From contig NZ_CP042582.1 in NCBI RefSeq assembly GCF_008728835.1, forward strand, positions 744,001-808,000: a stretch of DNA of 64,000 bases. Direction: 5' to 3'. The translations under genes and the position numbers were made by a program. The notes beneath the pieces were generated by a model. That model was not told the origin of the DNA. It saw only the letters and a list, made by a program, of their open reading frames with translations, and did no database searches. Positions within the stretch are counted from its first letter, which is position 1, and each line of letters opens with the position of its first letter. Source of the stretch: Hypericibacter adhaerens (GTDB lineage Bacteria > Pseudomonadota > Alphaproteobacteria > Dongiales > Dongiaceae). Shown piece after piece: positions 24,686-34,270 of this stretch.

Positions 24686-25522
24686 ATGCCCGTGACGGTC
24701 GACAAACTGAAGCTGCTTAGCTTGCCCGCGGCGATCCTCGCCGCTTCCTTCCTGTGCGTGTCCTCGGGCATCGCCGCCGAGGTCGCCCCGCCGCAACGCT
24801 ATGTCGATTCGGGCCGCATCGTCTTCTGCAGCGACTTCTCCTATCCGCCCTGGGTCTATGTCGATCCGCAGACGACGAAGTATGTCGGCGTCGAGGTCGA
24901 TTTCTCCGACGCGCTGGCCGCGCTGATGGGCGTGAAGGCCGAGCACAAAAACATCCAGTTCGACGGCCTCATTCCGGCAATCCAGGCAGGCCAATGCGAT
25001 GCCATTATCTCGACGCTGATCGACAAGCCCGCACGACGCGAGGTCCTGGATTTCGTAGACTACGCCTTGGTGGGCAACGTGGTCATCGTGCCGTTCGCCT
25101 CCGACATCTTCGTCCAGGATCTGACGGGCCTGTCCGGCAAGAAGGTGGTGGTGCAGACAGGCAGCCAGCTCGAGCAGGATCTCGTGAGCGCCAGCGACAA
25201 GCTGAAAGGCGATGGAAAGCCCGGGATCACCGTGGTGGCGATCCCCAACAACACCGACGCCATGCAGCAGCTCTTTGCCGGCCTGGTCGATGCCTACTAC
25301 GCCGTGCCCGAGCAGGCGAGCTATCTCAACAGCCAGCGCCCGAATTCCGTTAAGCTCGGCAGCCCCACCTTGGGCGCCCGGCCGGTCGGCATCGCCACGG
25401 CGAAGAAGGATCACGATCTCTACGAGGCCATCGCCGCCGCCTTCAAGGTCTATCAGGCCAATGGCGGCTATGACGCCCTCTTCACAAAGGCCGGCCTGCA
25501 ATCGCTCGAGGTTCCCCACTAA
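24686..25522 (+). CDS. Polar amino-acid ABC transporter substrate-binding protein
   Basis: The 278-residue secreted protein has a signal peptide (about residues 1-30, ending GIAA) and the SBP_bac_3 fold: IVFCSDFSYPPWVYVD, VDFSDALAALMGVK, FDGLIPAIQAGQCDAI and a YAVPEQASYL segment in lobe 2. Family members bind glutamine, glutamate, arginine, opines or related amides. The start was chosen at the ATG with the well-placed GAGGGAG; an upstream ATG at 24665 is in frame. First gene of the importer operon, 18 nt before the permease gene. Confidence 0.93.
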   Translation: MPVTVDKLKLLSLPAAILAASFLCVSSGIAAEVAPPQRYVDSGRIVFCSDFSYPPWVYVDPQTTKYVGVEVDFSDALAALMGVKAEHKNIQFDGLIPAIQAGQCDAIISTLIDKPARREVLDFVDYALVGNVVIVPFASDIFVQDLTGLSGKKVVVQTGSQLEQDLVSASDKLKGDGKPGITVVAIPNNTDAMQQLFAGLVDAYYAVPEQASYLNSQRPNSVKLGSPTLGARPVGIATAKKDHDLYEAIAAAFKVYQANGGYDALFTKAGLQSLEVPH

Positions 25523-25540
25523 GCGAGACCGCGCCCCGCC

Positions 25541-26329
25541 ATGACAACGATCCTCGGCCAGTTCAATCTGGATATACCCTTCTTCCTCACCTATCTCTTC
25601 GATCCGCCGGGGATCGTCTGGCGCGGCTTATGGGTCACCATCTATGTCGCGGTCATCGCCCAGATCCTGGGCGTGATCGTGGGGCTCGGCGTGGCGCTGG
25701 CCAGGATGTCGGGCTCGGCCGTTTTGCGGAGCTGGGCCGGCCTCTATATCTGGGCATGGCGGGGAACGCCGCTGCTGGTCCAACTCCTCATCGTCTATAC
25801 CGGTGTGGCGGCCGCCGGTATCTACCGCTATCCCGATCTTCCGCTCGGCCCATTCACCCTCTCCGGCCCCATGCAGGCGGCGTTGTTCACGCTCGCCTTG
25901 AACGAGGGCGCCTACATGGCGGAGATCTTTCGCGCCGCGATCCAGTCGATCGACCGGGGGCAGCTCGATGCCGCCAAGGCGATCGGCATGCGCAAGGGCA
26001 CGGCCTTGTGGTTCATCATCCTGCCGCAGGCCGCGCGGGTGGTGCTCCCGCCCCTGGGCAACGAATTCACATCGATGATCAAGGGTACTTCGCTGCTTAG
26101 TGTCATCGGCGTGCGCGAGCTGTTCGGCACGATGCAGAACCTCAATGCTGCGACCTTCCGCACGTTCGAGCTCTTCTTCGTCGCCGCGATCTGGTATCTG
26201 ATCCTGACCAGCTTGATGAGTATAGTTCAGCGGCGGCTCGAGGCCCGCTTGAGCCGGCACGAGCTGCCGGCCGAGCGACGCTTCAAGGAGACGTTCCGCT
26301 CGCGCAAGCTCGTCACGACGCAGCGTTGA
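25541..26329 (+). CDS. Polar amino-acid ABC transporter permease (HisM/GlnP type)
   Basis: The 262-residue protein has five membrane segments and the EAA loop [21 protein letters not shown] near residue 145-165, where the ATPase docks. The motif RGTPLLVQL near 75 is typical of the HAAT family. Only one permease gene is present, so the channel is probably a homodimer. The stop codon precedes the ATPase ATG by 5 nt. Confidence 0.94.
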   Translation: MTTILGQFNLDIPFFLTYLFDPPGIVWRGLWVTIYVAVIAQILGVIVGLGVALARMSGSAVLRSWAGLYIWAWRGTPLLVQLLIVYTGVAAAGIYRYPDLPLGPFTLSGPMQAALFTLALNEGAYMAEIFRAAIQSIDRGQLDAAKAIGMRKGTALWFIILPQAARVVLPPLGNEFTSMIKGTSLLSVIGVRELFGTMQNLNAATFRTFELFFVAAIWYLILTSLMSIVQRRLEARLSRHELPAERRFKETFRSRKLVTTQR

Positions 26330-26334
26330 CCGCG

Positions 26335-27102
26335 ATGCCCCAGGACGCGCTGGTCCGGATCGAGGATGTGCGGAAGTCGTTTGGGCATCTCCAGGTGCTG
26401 CGCGGCGTTTGGTTGAACGTGATGCGCGGCGAGGTCGTGTGCCTCATCGGCCCGTCCGGTTCCGGCAAGACCACGCTGGTCCGCTGCATCAATCATCTCG
26501 AGACGATCGATTCGGGCCGGATCTACGTCGATGATGTCCTGGTCGGCTATCGTGAGCGGAAAGGCGGCTTGCATCCGGTTCGAGATGCTGTCGTTGCCGC
26601 GCAGCGGCGGAACATCGGCATGGTGTTCCAGCGCTTCAATCTGTTTCCGCATTTGACGGCCGTTCAGAACGTCAGCATCGGACCGGTCCGGGTGCTGGGT
26701 CGGAGCAAGCACGAGGTGCATGCGGAGGCGGTCGGGCTTCTCTCCCGCGTCGGTCTTGCGGACAAGATCGACAGCTACCCCTCCCAGCTTTCGGGTGGAC
26801 AGCAGCAACGGGTCGCCATAGCGCGCGCTCTCGCCATGCATCCGGCGGTGATGCTGTTCGATGAGCCGACCAGCGCGCTCGATCCGGAAACCGTCGGCGA
26901 CGTGCTGGGCGTCATGCGGGATCTTGCGGCCGGCGGCATGACCATGATTGTCGTGACGCACGAGATGGCCTTCGCCCGAGAAGTGGCCGATCGCGTGATC
27001 ATGATGGACCAGGGGGCGATCGTCGAAGCGGGCAGTGCGGAGCAGATCTTCGCGCGACCGGACCAGGAACGTACGAAGGCGTTTCTCCGCGCCATTCTCT
27101 GA
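26335..27102 (+). CDS. Polar amino-acid ABC transporter ATP-binding protein (GlnQ/HisP type)
   Basis: The 255-residue ATPase has Walker [10 protein letters not shown] (near 41), Q-loop in [11 protein letters not shown], signature [15 protein letters not shown] and Walker [15 protein letters not shown]. Length and motifs are those of GlnQ. A TTG at 26326 would overlap the permease stop, but the ATG at 26335 is preferred. An insertion around [13 protein letters not shown] is seen in a subset of the family. Confidence 0.95.
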   Translation: MPQDALVRIEDVRKSFGHLQVLRGVWLNVMRGEVVCLIGPSGSGKTTLVRCINHLETIDSGRIYVDDVLVGYRERKGGLHPVRDAVVAAQRRNIGMVFQRFNLFPHLTAVQNVSIGPVRVLGRSKHEVHAEAVGLLSRVGLADKIDSYPSQLSGGQQQRVAIARALAMHPAVMLFDEPTSALDPETVGDVLGVMRDLAAGGMTMIVVTHEMAFAREVADRVIMMDQGAIVEAGSAEQIFARPDQERTKAFLRAIL

Positions 27103-27177
27103 GGGCGACGTCGAACCGGCTCTTCGCCGCGCGCCCTCGCCGCTTTCTCCATCTTCCGGATACGAGGAAAACCGAAT

Positions 27178-28776
27178 ATGCGTCGACTGGAGATGACGGG
27201 CCGATCGCCAGCCCGGGGCTGCAATGGCATGGTGTCGAGCGCCAATCCCCTCGCATCGCTGGCCGGCGTCGATGTCTTGCGCGCTGGCGGCAATGCGATG
27301 GACGCGGCTATCGCCGCGATGGCCGTGTTGGGCGTCGTCGAATCCTTGAACCTGGGATTGGGCGGCGATTGCTTCGCGCTTTATGCGCCCGGCGGCGGCA
27401 GCGAGATCATCGCCTATAACGGCTCGGGGCGAGCGCCCGCCGCCGCTCAAGCCGATTGGTACCGGTCGCGGGGCTTTGCCGAGATTCCGGCCGCCGGACC
27501 GCACGGTGTGACGGTACCCGGCGCCGTGGAAGCGTGGGATCGCCTGGCCGCGGATCACGGGACGTGCGGGCTGGACGAGCTGCTGCGCCCCGCCATCCAT
27601 TACGCCGACGAAGGCTATCCGGTTCACGACGTCATCGCGAGCTGGTGGCCCGCCGATGTCGAGAAGCTGCGGGCGGATCCCGAAGCGGCCCGCATCCTCC
27701 TCTGGGACGGACAACCGCCCGCGGCAGGCACCATTCACCGGCAGCCCGACCTGGCGCAGACCTTGCGCCGGATCGGCCGGGAGAGGAGCGCCGGCTTCTA
27801 TACCGGGCCGGTCGCGGATTCCATCGTCCGGCATCTTCGCGCAAAAGGCGGCCTGCACACGCTCGAGGATTTCGCCGGCCACAAGGGTGAATATGTGACG
27901 CCCATCAGCCTCGATTATCGTGGCTACCGCGTGCATGAATGCCCGCCCAACGGACAAGGCATCGCCGCACTGATCATGCTGGGCATCTTGCGGGATTTCG
28001 ATCTGTCGGCGTTCGATCCGCGCGGTGCCGATCGCTTTCATCTCGCGATCGAGGCCGGTCGCCTGGCCATTCGAGACCGGGACCGGCTGGTGGGCGATCC
28101 GGAAACCGCCGGCGACTGGCGCAAGCTGCTGGAGCCGGTCTATCTGTCCAGCCAGCGAGCGAAGATCGATCTGGCGTGCGCGGCGCCCCCGGTGCCTCCG
28201 GCATCCCTGCCGATGGGCCGCGACACATGCCACGTCGCCGTCGTCGATCGGGACTGCAACGCGGTGAGTCTGATCGCGTCCGTCTTCTACAATTTCGGCA
28301 GCGGCCTGGTTGCCCCCGGCACGGGCGTGGTGCTGCAGAATCGCGGATGCGGATTCGTCCTGACGCCCCATCACCCCAACGAGATCGGTCCGCGCAAGCG
28401 TCCGCTCCACACGATCATTCCCGCCCTCGTCTCGCACGCCGGACGGATCAGTCATTCGCTGGGTGTTGTGGGTGGCCACTATCAGGCCTGGGGTCATACC
28501 CAGGTCGTCACGAATCTGGTCGACTACGGTTATGACGTGCAGGAAGCGATCGACGCGCCGCGCGTCTTCCACAATGGCGCCAACGTGGAGCTCGAACCCG
28601 GGCTGGCTCCCGAGGTCCGCACCGAGCTGACGCGGCGCCAGCACCGGGTTGTCGATGTCTCCGAGACCAGCATGGGGCGGCTCGGCGGCGGGCAGCTCAT
28701 CGCCATCGACTGGGAGAAGGGGACGCTCGCCGGTGCGGCGGACCGGCGGCTCGATGGCTGCGCGCTTGGCTATTGA
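27178..28776 (+). CDS. Gamma-glutamyltransferase family protein without signal peptide
   Basis: The 532-residue Ntn-hydrolase precursor begins NGMVSSANPLASLAG, keeps LRAGGNAMDAAIAA and LGLGGDCF, and has DTCHVAVVD, where Thr350 aligns with the autocatalytic Thr of GGT (usually TTH). Self-cleavage there would release a small subunit of about 183 residues. No signal peptide is visible, so unlike classical periplasmic GGT it should act in the cytoplasm, on gamma-glutamyl compounds brought in by the ABC importer 75 nt upstream. Substrate specificity is unknown. Confidence 0.9.
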   Translation: MRRLEMTGRSPARGCNGMVSSANPLASLAGVDVLRAGGNAMDAAIAAMAVLGVVESLNLGLGGDCFALYAPGGGSEIIAYNGSGRAPAAAQADWYRSRGFAEIPAAGPHGVTVPGAVEAWDRLAADHGTCGLDELLRPAIHYADEGYPVHDVIASWWPADVEKLRADPEAARILLWDGQPPAAGTIHRQPDLAQTLRRIGRERSAGFYTGPVADSIVRHLRAKGGLHTLEDFAGHKGEYVTPISLDYRGYRVHECPPNGQGIAALIMLGILRDFDLSAFDPRGADRFHLAIEAGRLAIRDRDRLVGDPETAGDWRKLLEPVYLSSQRAKIDLACAAPPVPPASLPMGRDTCHVAVVDRDCNAVSLIASVFYNFGSGLVAPGTGVVLQNRGCGFVLTPHHPNEIGPRKRPLHTIIPALVSHAGRISHSLGVVGGHYQAWGHTQVVTNLVDYGYDVQEAIDAPRVFHNGANVELEPGLAPEVRTELTRRQHRVVDVSETSMGRLGGGQLIAIDWEKGTLAGAADRRLDGCALGY

Positions 28777-29030
28777 GCGTCGGTCGCCGGGATCTTGGGG
28801 GAACATGACGCAGCGGTGAATCCGCGACCGCGAGAATCCATCACAGGAGACACTTCGCCCGCGACCCTTCGGGCGGGCCGGGATGTTGATTCGCCGTCCA
28901 GCGTCTTAGCGCAATATTAAGGGCTCCGGCGCAGGCTGACCGGACGGGCTGAGGGGTCTTTGTCCCCCGGTCGTCGATGCGCTGCGATCTTGTCGGGGCC
29001 TGCCGGTCCCGAGCCACAGAATGGACCCGC

Positions 29031-29537
29031 ATGGCCATGGCGGCCGAACGCAAGCCCACTTCCGCTCCGACCGAGAGCTGGCCCGCCGACGAAGGCCGGG
29101 GGGAGGCCGGTGGCATTGCCGCCACGGTGAAGCGGGCGCAGGACGCCGTGGCGGAGCTCAGCGCCGATTACCAGAACTGGGCCTTGCTGGACCTGGGCAA
29201 GGCCGAGCAGGCCCTGGCCGAGGCGCGCGGCGACACCGGCGCGGCCGAACCGGCGCTGCAGCGCCTCTACGGCATCGCCCACGACATGAAGGGCCAGGGG
29301 GGCAGCTTCGGCTTCCCGCTGGTGACGCATGTGGCCCAATCGCTCTGCCGCCTGCTGGTGGCGCCGGGCAGCAGCAGCCGTCATATCGCCCCGCTCGCCG
29401 ACGACGCGACCTATGGGCTGATCGAGGTCCATCTGAAGGCGCTGCGGCTGATCCTCGAGAAGTCCGTGCGCGGGGAGGGCGGCGAGGTCGGCCAGAAGCT
29501 GGTCGCCAAGCTGCAGGCGATGGCGGGCCAAAACTAG
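29031..29537 (+). CDS. HPt (histidine phosphotransfer) domain protein
   Basis: The protein has about 168 residues and a helical HPt-like core: AHDMKGQGGSFGFPLVTHVA holds the probable phospho-accepting His near residue 86. A basic/acidic low-complexity N-terminus of about 25 residues precedes it. It lies directly upstream of a hybrid histidine kinase on the same strand and may be its phosphorelay partner. Start codon is uncertain (28977 or 29031); the ATG at 29031 gives MAMAAERKP. Confidence 0.75.
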   Translation: MAMAAERKPTSAPTESWPADEGRGEAGGIAATVKRAQDAVAELSADYQNWALLDLGKAEQALAEARGDTGAAEPALQRLYGIAHDMKGQGGSFGFPLVTHVAQSLCRLLVAPGSSSRHIAPLADDATYGLIEVHLKALRLILEKSVRGEGGEVGQKLVAKLQAMAGQN

Positions 29538-29700
29538 GACCGTATCGGTCCTATTTCGGCGGCTGCGGCTTCAGCGAGATTTTAACCCTGTTTCCAGACC
29601 ATTGGAGGCCGTGCCACCCGCGAAAGCGCCCGGGGGCAGGGCTCGACCCATTGCGCGTGCGCCCCTCCAGCCGCTGCCGCCGTCCCGGGCGGCAGGCCTC

Positions 29701-32700
29701 ATGATGGCCATGCCCAAGCCGATAGCCACCGACCGGATCGTTCAGCCGATCGCCTTCGGGTTTCTCTATTTCGCCCTGGCGGCGATCAGCATCGAGCTCT
29801 CGCGCGGCAGCAACGGAGTCGCCGCGATCTGGCTGCCCAATGCGATGGCGATGGGCTTCGTCATGCTGCGCTCGCCGCGCCTGATGCAACTGTCGGCGCT
29901 GGGTCTCGGCGTCCTCCTCGCCGATATCTTCGAAGGCAATCCGGCGCCGCTGTCGGCGGGGCTGGCCCTCGTGAGCATTGTCGAGATCGCGCTGGGCGCG
30001 TGGCTCATCCAGCACTGGCTCGGCTCCGGCGACCGGTTCGGTCGGGTCCAGGATGCCGTCCGCTTCATCGTGATCGCCGGCCTGATCGTGCCGGTCGTGG
30101 GTGCGGGGCTCGGCGCGCTCATCGTCCATCTCGGCCTCGACGTGCCGTTCCCGGCCGTGCTCGTCGGCTGGTTCTTCACCTCGGCCATCGGCTACATCGT
30201 CCTGACCCCGCTGCTGGTCCTCTGGTGGCCGCTCGGCCGGGCGATCGTCAACCGCAAGCTGCGGACCAATCGTTGGCTCGAAGGCTGGACGCGGCTACGG
30301 ATGGCGGAGGCCGGCCTGCTCGGCCTGGCGCTGGGGCTGAGCGGCTTCTGGCTGTTCCGCATGGTCGATTGGGCCGAGGTGGCGGAGCTGCTGCCGACCT
30401 TCCTGGCGACGCCGCTGGTGCTCTGGGCGGTGATGCGCTTCGGCCGCCATGGCGGAAGCCTCGCGATCACGGTCGTGATCACCGCCGCGGTCGCCGGCCT
30501 TCTGGCCCATCAGCCGCCGGTCGACGACGCCTTTCCGATCGACGCGGGCGCTCTGCTCCTCCCGCCGCTGATGATGGGCGTGACCGCGCTCTCGGGCCTG
30601 CTGCTGGGGGCGGCGCTCGAGGAGCAGAACGCCATGCGCCGCGCGCTGGAGCGCAGCGAAGGGCATTTCCGCACGCTGGCCGAGGGCACGCCGGTCGGCA
30701 TCTACCGCACCGACGCCGCCGGCCGCTGCGTCTATGTCAATGAGGGCTGGGCCGCGATCACCGGCCGCGACGTGCGCAGCGCCATGGGCGAGGACTGGTC
30801 GGCGGGTCTTCATCCCGACGACCGGCGGCGCGTCATCGCCAACTGGTACCAGGCCGCGCGCGACGGGATGCTGGACTATGACGAGGAATATCGCTGGCAG
30901 CGGCCGGACGGGACGGTCCGGCTGGTGCGCGACAGCGCCCATCCGATCAAGGAGGGCGAGAAGACGGTCGGCTATGTCGGCACCGTCATCGACATCACCG
31001 AGGAGCGCACGGTGCGCGCCGAGCTCGAGGAGAGCCGGCAGCGCTTCGACCTGGCGCTGCGCGGCACCTCCGACGCGATCTGGGACTGGCATCTGCCGAC
31101 CGGCCGGCTCTGGTTCGCGCCGCGCCTGGCCGAGATGATCGGCTGCGATCCCGCCCGCCTGCCGCAGACGATCGAGGCGTTCGAGGACCTGGTCCATCCC
31201 GACGATCGGCCGGGACGGGCGGCCTTGCTGGCCGAGTATCTCGCCGGCGGCTTCAATGCGCGCGGCTACACGGTCGAGTACCGGTTGCGACGCGGCGACG
31301 GAAGCTATCACTGGATGCGTACCCGCGCGCGTGCGGTGCTCGACCGGGCGGGCCGTCCCTTCCGCATTGCCGGCGCGCTCATGGACATCGAGCCGGAGAA
31401 GCGGCGCGAGGCCGAGCTCAAGGAGGCGATGGTGGCGGCCGAGCAGGCCAACGCCGCCAAGTCCGAGTTCCTGGCGGTGATGAGCCACGAGATCCGCACG
31501 CCGATGAACGGCGTGCTCGGCATGACGTCGCTGCTGCTGGAAACCGAGCTGACCGAGGAGCAGCGCCGCCATGCCGAGGTGATCCGGCGCTCCGGCCAGT
31601 CGCTGATGGCGCTCCTCAACGACATCCTCGATCTCTCCAAGCTCGAGGCGGGCCGCCTCGAGCTCGAGGCGATCGAATTCGCGCCGGCGGAGATCCTGCG
31701 CGATGCGGTCGATCTCCATGCCGAGACCGCGCGCGCCAAGGGGCTCGCGCTCGAGGTCGACCTGGCGCCGGACCTGCCGGCGCGCGTCACCGGCGACCCG
31801 GCAAGGCTGCGTCAGATCCTGCTCAACCTGATCGGCAATGCCGTGAAGTTCACCGAGCGGGGCGAGGTGCGTGTGACGATGGCGGCGTTGCCGGCGCGCG
31901 GCGGCGGCGTCCGTTTCAGGTTCGGCGTCGCCGACACCGGGATCGGCATGGACCGCGCGCAGCTCGATCGCCTGTTCCGCAAGTTCACCCAGGGCGATTC
32001 CTCGATGGCACGCCGCTTCGGCGGCACCGGGCTCGGGCTCGCCATCTGCCGGCAGTTGGCCGAGCTGATGGGCGGCAGCATCGCGGTCGAAAGCCGTCTC
32101 GGCGAAGGCAGCCGTTTCACGCTCGATCTGCCCCTGCAGCCGGCCGAGGGGCCGGTCTCGGCCGAGGCCGCGCCGACGCAGCGGCGCGGGGCGCCGGTGG
32201 CCGGCGCGTCGCTGCTGCTGGTCGAGGACAATGCGGTCAATCAGGCCCTGGCGCTGGCCTTGCTGGCGCGCAGCGGCCACCGGGTCGATACCGTCGGCAG
32301 CGGCGCCGAAGCCGTCGCCGCCGTGCGCGACGGGGCTTACGATCTCGTCCTGATGGATGTGCAGATGCCGGTCATGGACGGCATCGAGGCGACCCAGAGG
32401 ATCCGCGCGCTCGGCGGCCCCAAATCGCGCATTCCGATCGTCGCCATGACCGCCAACGCCATGAAGGGCGACCGCGAGCGCTTCATCGCGGCCGGCATGA
32501 ACGACTATGTCTCGAAGCCGATCGATCCCGCGCTGCTCTACGCGGTCATCGCGCGCTGCCTCGATCGGGAGTCCGCGATGCCGGCCGATGGCCCGGGCAA
32601 GGCGCAGGCCGGCGAGGTGCCGGCGATCGATCCCGAGCAGTCCGCGGCCCTCGAAGGGCTGATGACCGATCTCGACCGGCGCGACGGCACCGCGGGCTGA
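29701..32700 (+). CDS. Hybrid histidine kinase: MASE1, two PAS, HisKA, HATPase, receiver
   Basis: The protein of about 999 residues starts with a MASE1-type sensor of about eight membrane helices (residues 10-300; PNAMAMGFVML, EGNPAPLSAG), then two PAS/PAC units (about 315-440 and 445-570), HisKA with phospho-His596 ([10 protein letters not shown]), HATPase with N, G1 and G2 boxes (NAVKFT, DTGIG, GTGLGL) and a receiver domain with Asp886 (LMDVQMPVMDG). No output domain follows, so a separate HPt and response regulator are needed. An upstream TTG at 29602 would add 33 residues. Confidence 0.93.
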   Translation: MMAMPKPIATDRIVQPIAFGFLYFALAAISIELSRGSNGVAAIWLPNAMAMGFVMLRSPRLMQLSALGLGVLLADIFEGNPAPLSAGLALVSIVEIALGAWLIQHWLGSGDRFGRVQDAVRFIVIAGLIVPVVGAGLGALIVHLGLDVPFPAVLVGWFFTSAIGYIVLTPLLVLWWPLGRAIVNRKLRTNRWLEGWTRLRMAEAGLLGLALGLSGFWLFRMVDWAEVAELLPTFLATPLVLWAVMRFGRHGGSLAITVVITAAVAGLLAHQPPVDDAFPIDAGALLLPPLMMGVTALSGLLLGAALEEQNAMRRALERSEGHFRTLAEGTPVGIYRTDAAGRCVYVNEGWAAITGRDVRSAMGEDWSAGLHPDDRRRVIANWYQAARDGMLDYDEEYRWQRPDGTVRLVRDSAHPIKEGEKTVGYVGTVIDITEERTVRAELEESRQRFDLALRGTSDAIWDWHLPTGRLWFAPRLAEMIGCDPARLPQTIEAFEDLVHPDDRPGRAALLAEYLAGGFNARGYTVEYRLRRGDGSYHWMRTRARAVLDRAGRPFRIAGALMDIEPEKRREAELKEAMVAAEQANAAKSEFLAVMSHEIRTPMNGVLGMTSLLLETELTEEQRRHAEVIRRSGQSLMALLNDILDLSKLEAGRLELEAIEFAPAEILRDAVDLHAETARAKGLALEVDLAPDLPARVTGDPARLRQILLNLIGNAVKFTERGEVRVTMAALPARGGGVRFRFGVADTGIGMDRAQLDRLFRKFTQGDSSMARRFGGTGLGLAICRQLAELMGGSIAVESRLGEGSRFTLDLPLQPAEGPVSAEAAPTQRRGAPVAGASLLLVEDNAVNQALALALLARSGHRVDTVGSGAEAVAAVRDGAYDLVLMDVQMPVMDGIEATQRIRALGGPKSRIPIVAMTANAMKGDRERFIAAGMNDYVSKPIDPALLYAVIARCLDRESAMPADGPGKAQAGEVPAIDPEQSAALEGLMTDLDRRDGTAG

Positions 32701-32726
32701 TCCGGCGCCTCCTCGAGGCTCTTCTT

Positions 32727-33377
32727 TCAACCGCCGAACTGGCGATCGCCGGCGTCGCCCAGGCCGGGACGGATATAGGCCCTTTCGTCGAGCCTCTCGT
32801 CCAAGGCCGCGGTGAGGATGCGCAGGTCCGGATAAGCCTGCGTCAGGGCCAGCACCCCCTCCGGCGCCGCCAGCAGGCAGAGCAGCGTCACCCGCGACGG
32901 CTCGATGCCATGCCGGGCGAGATCCGCCATCGCGGCGACCGCGGTGCCGCCGGTCGCCAGCATCGGATCCAGCAGCAACACCCGCCGCCCCCGATGGGCC
33001 GGCAGCCGGGCGTAATAGGCGACCGGCCGATGGCTCGCAGGGTCGCGATAATGGCCGAGATGGCCGACCGGCGCGTCCGGCAGCAGCTGGAGGAGCCCCT
33101 CCACCATGCCGAGGCCGGCGCACAGGATCGCCACCAGCAAGGGCGTGGGTTCGGCCAGCCGGGGCGCTTCCATGGGCATGAGCGGGGTCTCGATGCGGCG
33201 GGCGCCCAGCGCCAGATCGCGGGTGGCCTCGATACCGACGAACCAGGCCGCTTCCGCGACCAGGTGCCGGAACCGGGCCGGCTCGGTATGCCGATCGCGC
33301 AGCTGGGTCAGCCGGTCCAGCAGCAGCGGGTGATCGAGAATCTCGAGGGTGGGAAAGCGGGGGTCGCGCCGCGGCAT
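32727..33377 (-). CDS. upp: Uracil phosphoribosyltransferase
   Basis: The 216-residue enzyme makes UMP from uracil and PRPP in pyrimidine salvage. The PRPP loop LLLDPMLATGGTA near residue 130, preceded by ILCAGLGMVEGL and followed by AAPEGVLAL, is the Upp signature; ERAYIRPGLGDAGDR near the C-terminus is the uracil-binding end. It is convergent with the hybrid-kinase gene and follows the pilin genes on the same strand after a strong hairpin. Confidence 0.92.
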   Translation of the reverse strand: MPRRDPRFPTLEILDHPLLLDRLTQLRDRHTEPARFRHLVAEAAWFVGIEATRDLALGARRIETPLMPMEAPRLAEPTPLLVAILCAGLGMVEGLLQLLPDAPVGHLGHYRDPASHRPVAYYARLPAHRGRRVLLLDPMLATGGTAVAAMADLARHGIEPSRVTLLCLLAAPEGVLALTQAYPDLRILTAALDERLDERAYIRPGLGDAGDRQFGG

Positions 33378-33458
33378 GGCGAAAGTTCCGAAAGAGCCGC
33401 CCGCGTCGCTGGCGCGGATCGTCAGCGGCGGCGGCGAGAAACTCTAGCATGGCCCGGA

Positions 33459-33503
33459 AATCCAAAGGGCCGTGACGCGCTCGGCGTCACGGCCCTTTGG
33501 ATT
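33459..33503 (-). terminator. Long perfect hairpin between the pilin genes and upp
   Basis: A 20-bp perfectly paired stem (AATCCAAAGGGCCGTGACGC and its complement) with a 5-nt loop lies 29 nt downstream of the first pilin gene on the minus strand. Only a short T stretch follows, so it may act as a terminator, an mRNA-stabilising 3' end, or both. The pairing is directly visible; the function is inferred. Confidence 0.7.
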
Positions 33504-33531
33504 GTCCAGTCGAAGAGATCGGTGCGGCTTA

Positions 33532-33720
33532 TCAGTTGGCTTGCGAGGCGACGTTGTCGAGATTGTCGCTGACGACGCCGAAGATGGTGGAAAGCGAGCC
33601 ACCGAGGGCCTGCAGCGCCAGGATGGAAGCGACCGACACGAGGGCGGCGATGAGGCCGTATTCGATGGCGGTGGCGCCCGACTCGTTCTTGATGAAGGCA
33701 AGCAGCGCAGTTGCTGTCAT
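33532..33720 (-). CDS. Flp/Fap family type IVb pilin
   Basis: The 62-residue protein has the Flp prepilin form: short basic leader, then ESGATAIEYGLIAALVSVAS with the Glu-Tyr pair conserved in Flp pilins, and a hydrophobic helix. Prepilin peptidase should cut before the ATAIEYG segment. It resembles the second pilin 91 nt upstream (33812-34006) across nearly its whole length, indicating tandem duplication. No tad/cpa secretion genes are in this window. Confidence 0.92.
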   Translation of the reverse strand: MTATALLAFIKNESGATAIEYGLIAALVSVASILALQALGGSLSTIFGVVSDNLDNVASQAN

Positions 33721-33754
33721 GGCTGAATCTCCGCCTTCAAAGTCGCCGGCGCAT

Positions 33755-33790
33755 CCGCCACGGGCGTCTTCGCAAAGACGTCCATGGCGG
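33755..33790 (-). repeat. Hairpin between the two tandem pilin genes
   Basis: An inverted repeat (CCGCCA...GCGTCTT / AAGACGT...TGGCGG, with a 3-nt internal loop) lies between the two pilin genes. It could be a processing or partial termination site that sets the ratio of the two pilin mRNAs. Pairing is visible; function is a guess. Confidence 0.5.
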
Positions 33791-33811
33791 TGGCCGGAAG
33801 GAAGTCGAAGA

Positions 33812-34006
33812 TTAGTTGCCGTTCGCCTTGGCCGCAGCGCTCGAGAGGTTCTCGCTGACGACGCCGAAGATGGTGGACAGCGAACCGCCCAGAGCCTGCA
33901 GGGCGACGATCGCGGCGACCGACACGAGAGCGGCGATCAGGCCGTACTCGATCGCGGTGGCGCCCGACTCGTCACGAACGAAGTTTTGGATCGTGGTCTT
34001 CAACAT
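33812..34006 (-). CDS. Flp/Fap family type IVb pilin
   Basis: The 64-residue prepilin (MLKTTIQNFVRDESG then ATAIEYGLIAALVSVAA) is a close paralogue of the pilin at 33532-33720. The start was set at MLKTTIQ because AAGGAGA lies 7-8 nt upstream; a longer in-frame extension lacks such a site. It is the promoter-proximal gene of the pair. The 264-nt region upstream (34007-34270) is A/T-rich between 34095 and 34165 and probably contains the pilin promoter. Confidence 0.92.
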   Translation of the reverse strand: MLKTTIQNFVRDESGATAIEYGLIAALVSVAAIVALQALGGSLSTIFGVVSENLSSAAAKANGN

Positions 34007-34270
34007 GGTTGGGTCTCCTTCCTGATGTAAACCCGCGGTCAGAATGCCGCCAACCCGTGAAGCAAAGGTTAATCGGCAGGCATAGTGGGGGCACTTCAAG
34101 AATATAGTCCGAACTACTTTCTGATCATTTAATGCGCAATCAAATAAAGTCTTATCGATCGACGGTTCCGTTACAGTGACTTACCGTCGTGACGCAGGCC
34201 CGATCGGCACGGGGCACCGCCGCCGGAACGGCGAAGCGCAAGGACGCTCAAAAATTTTTTGGGATCGAAT

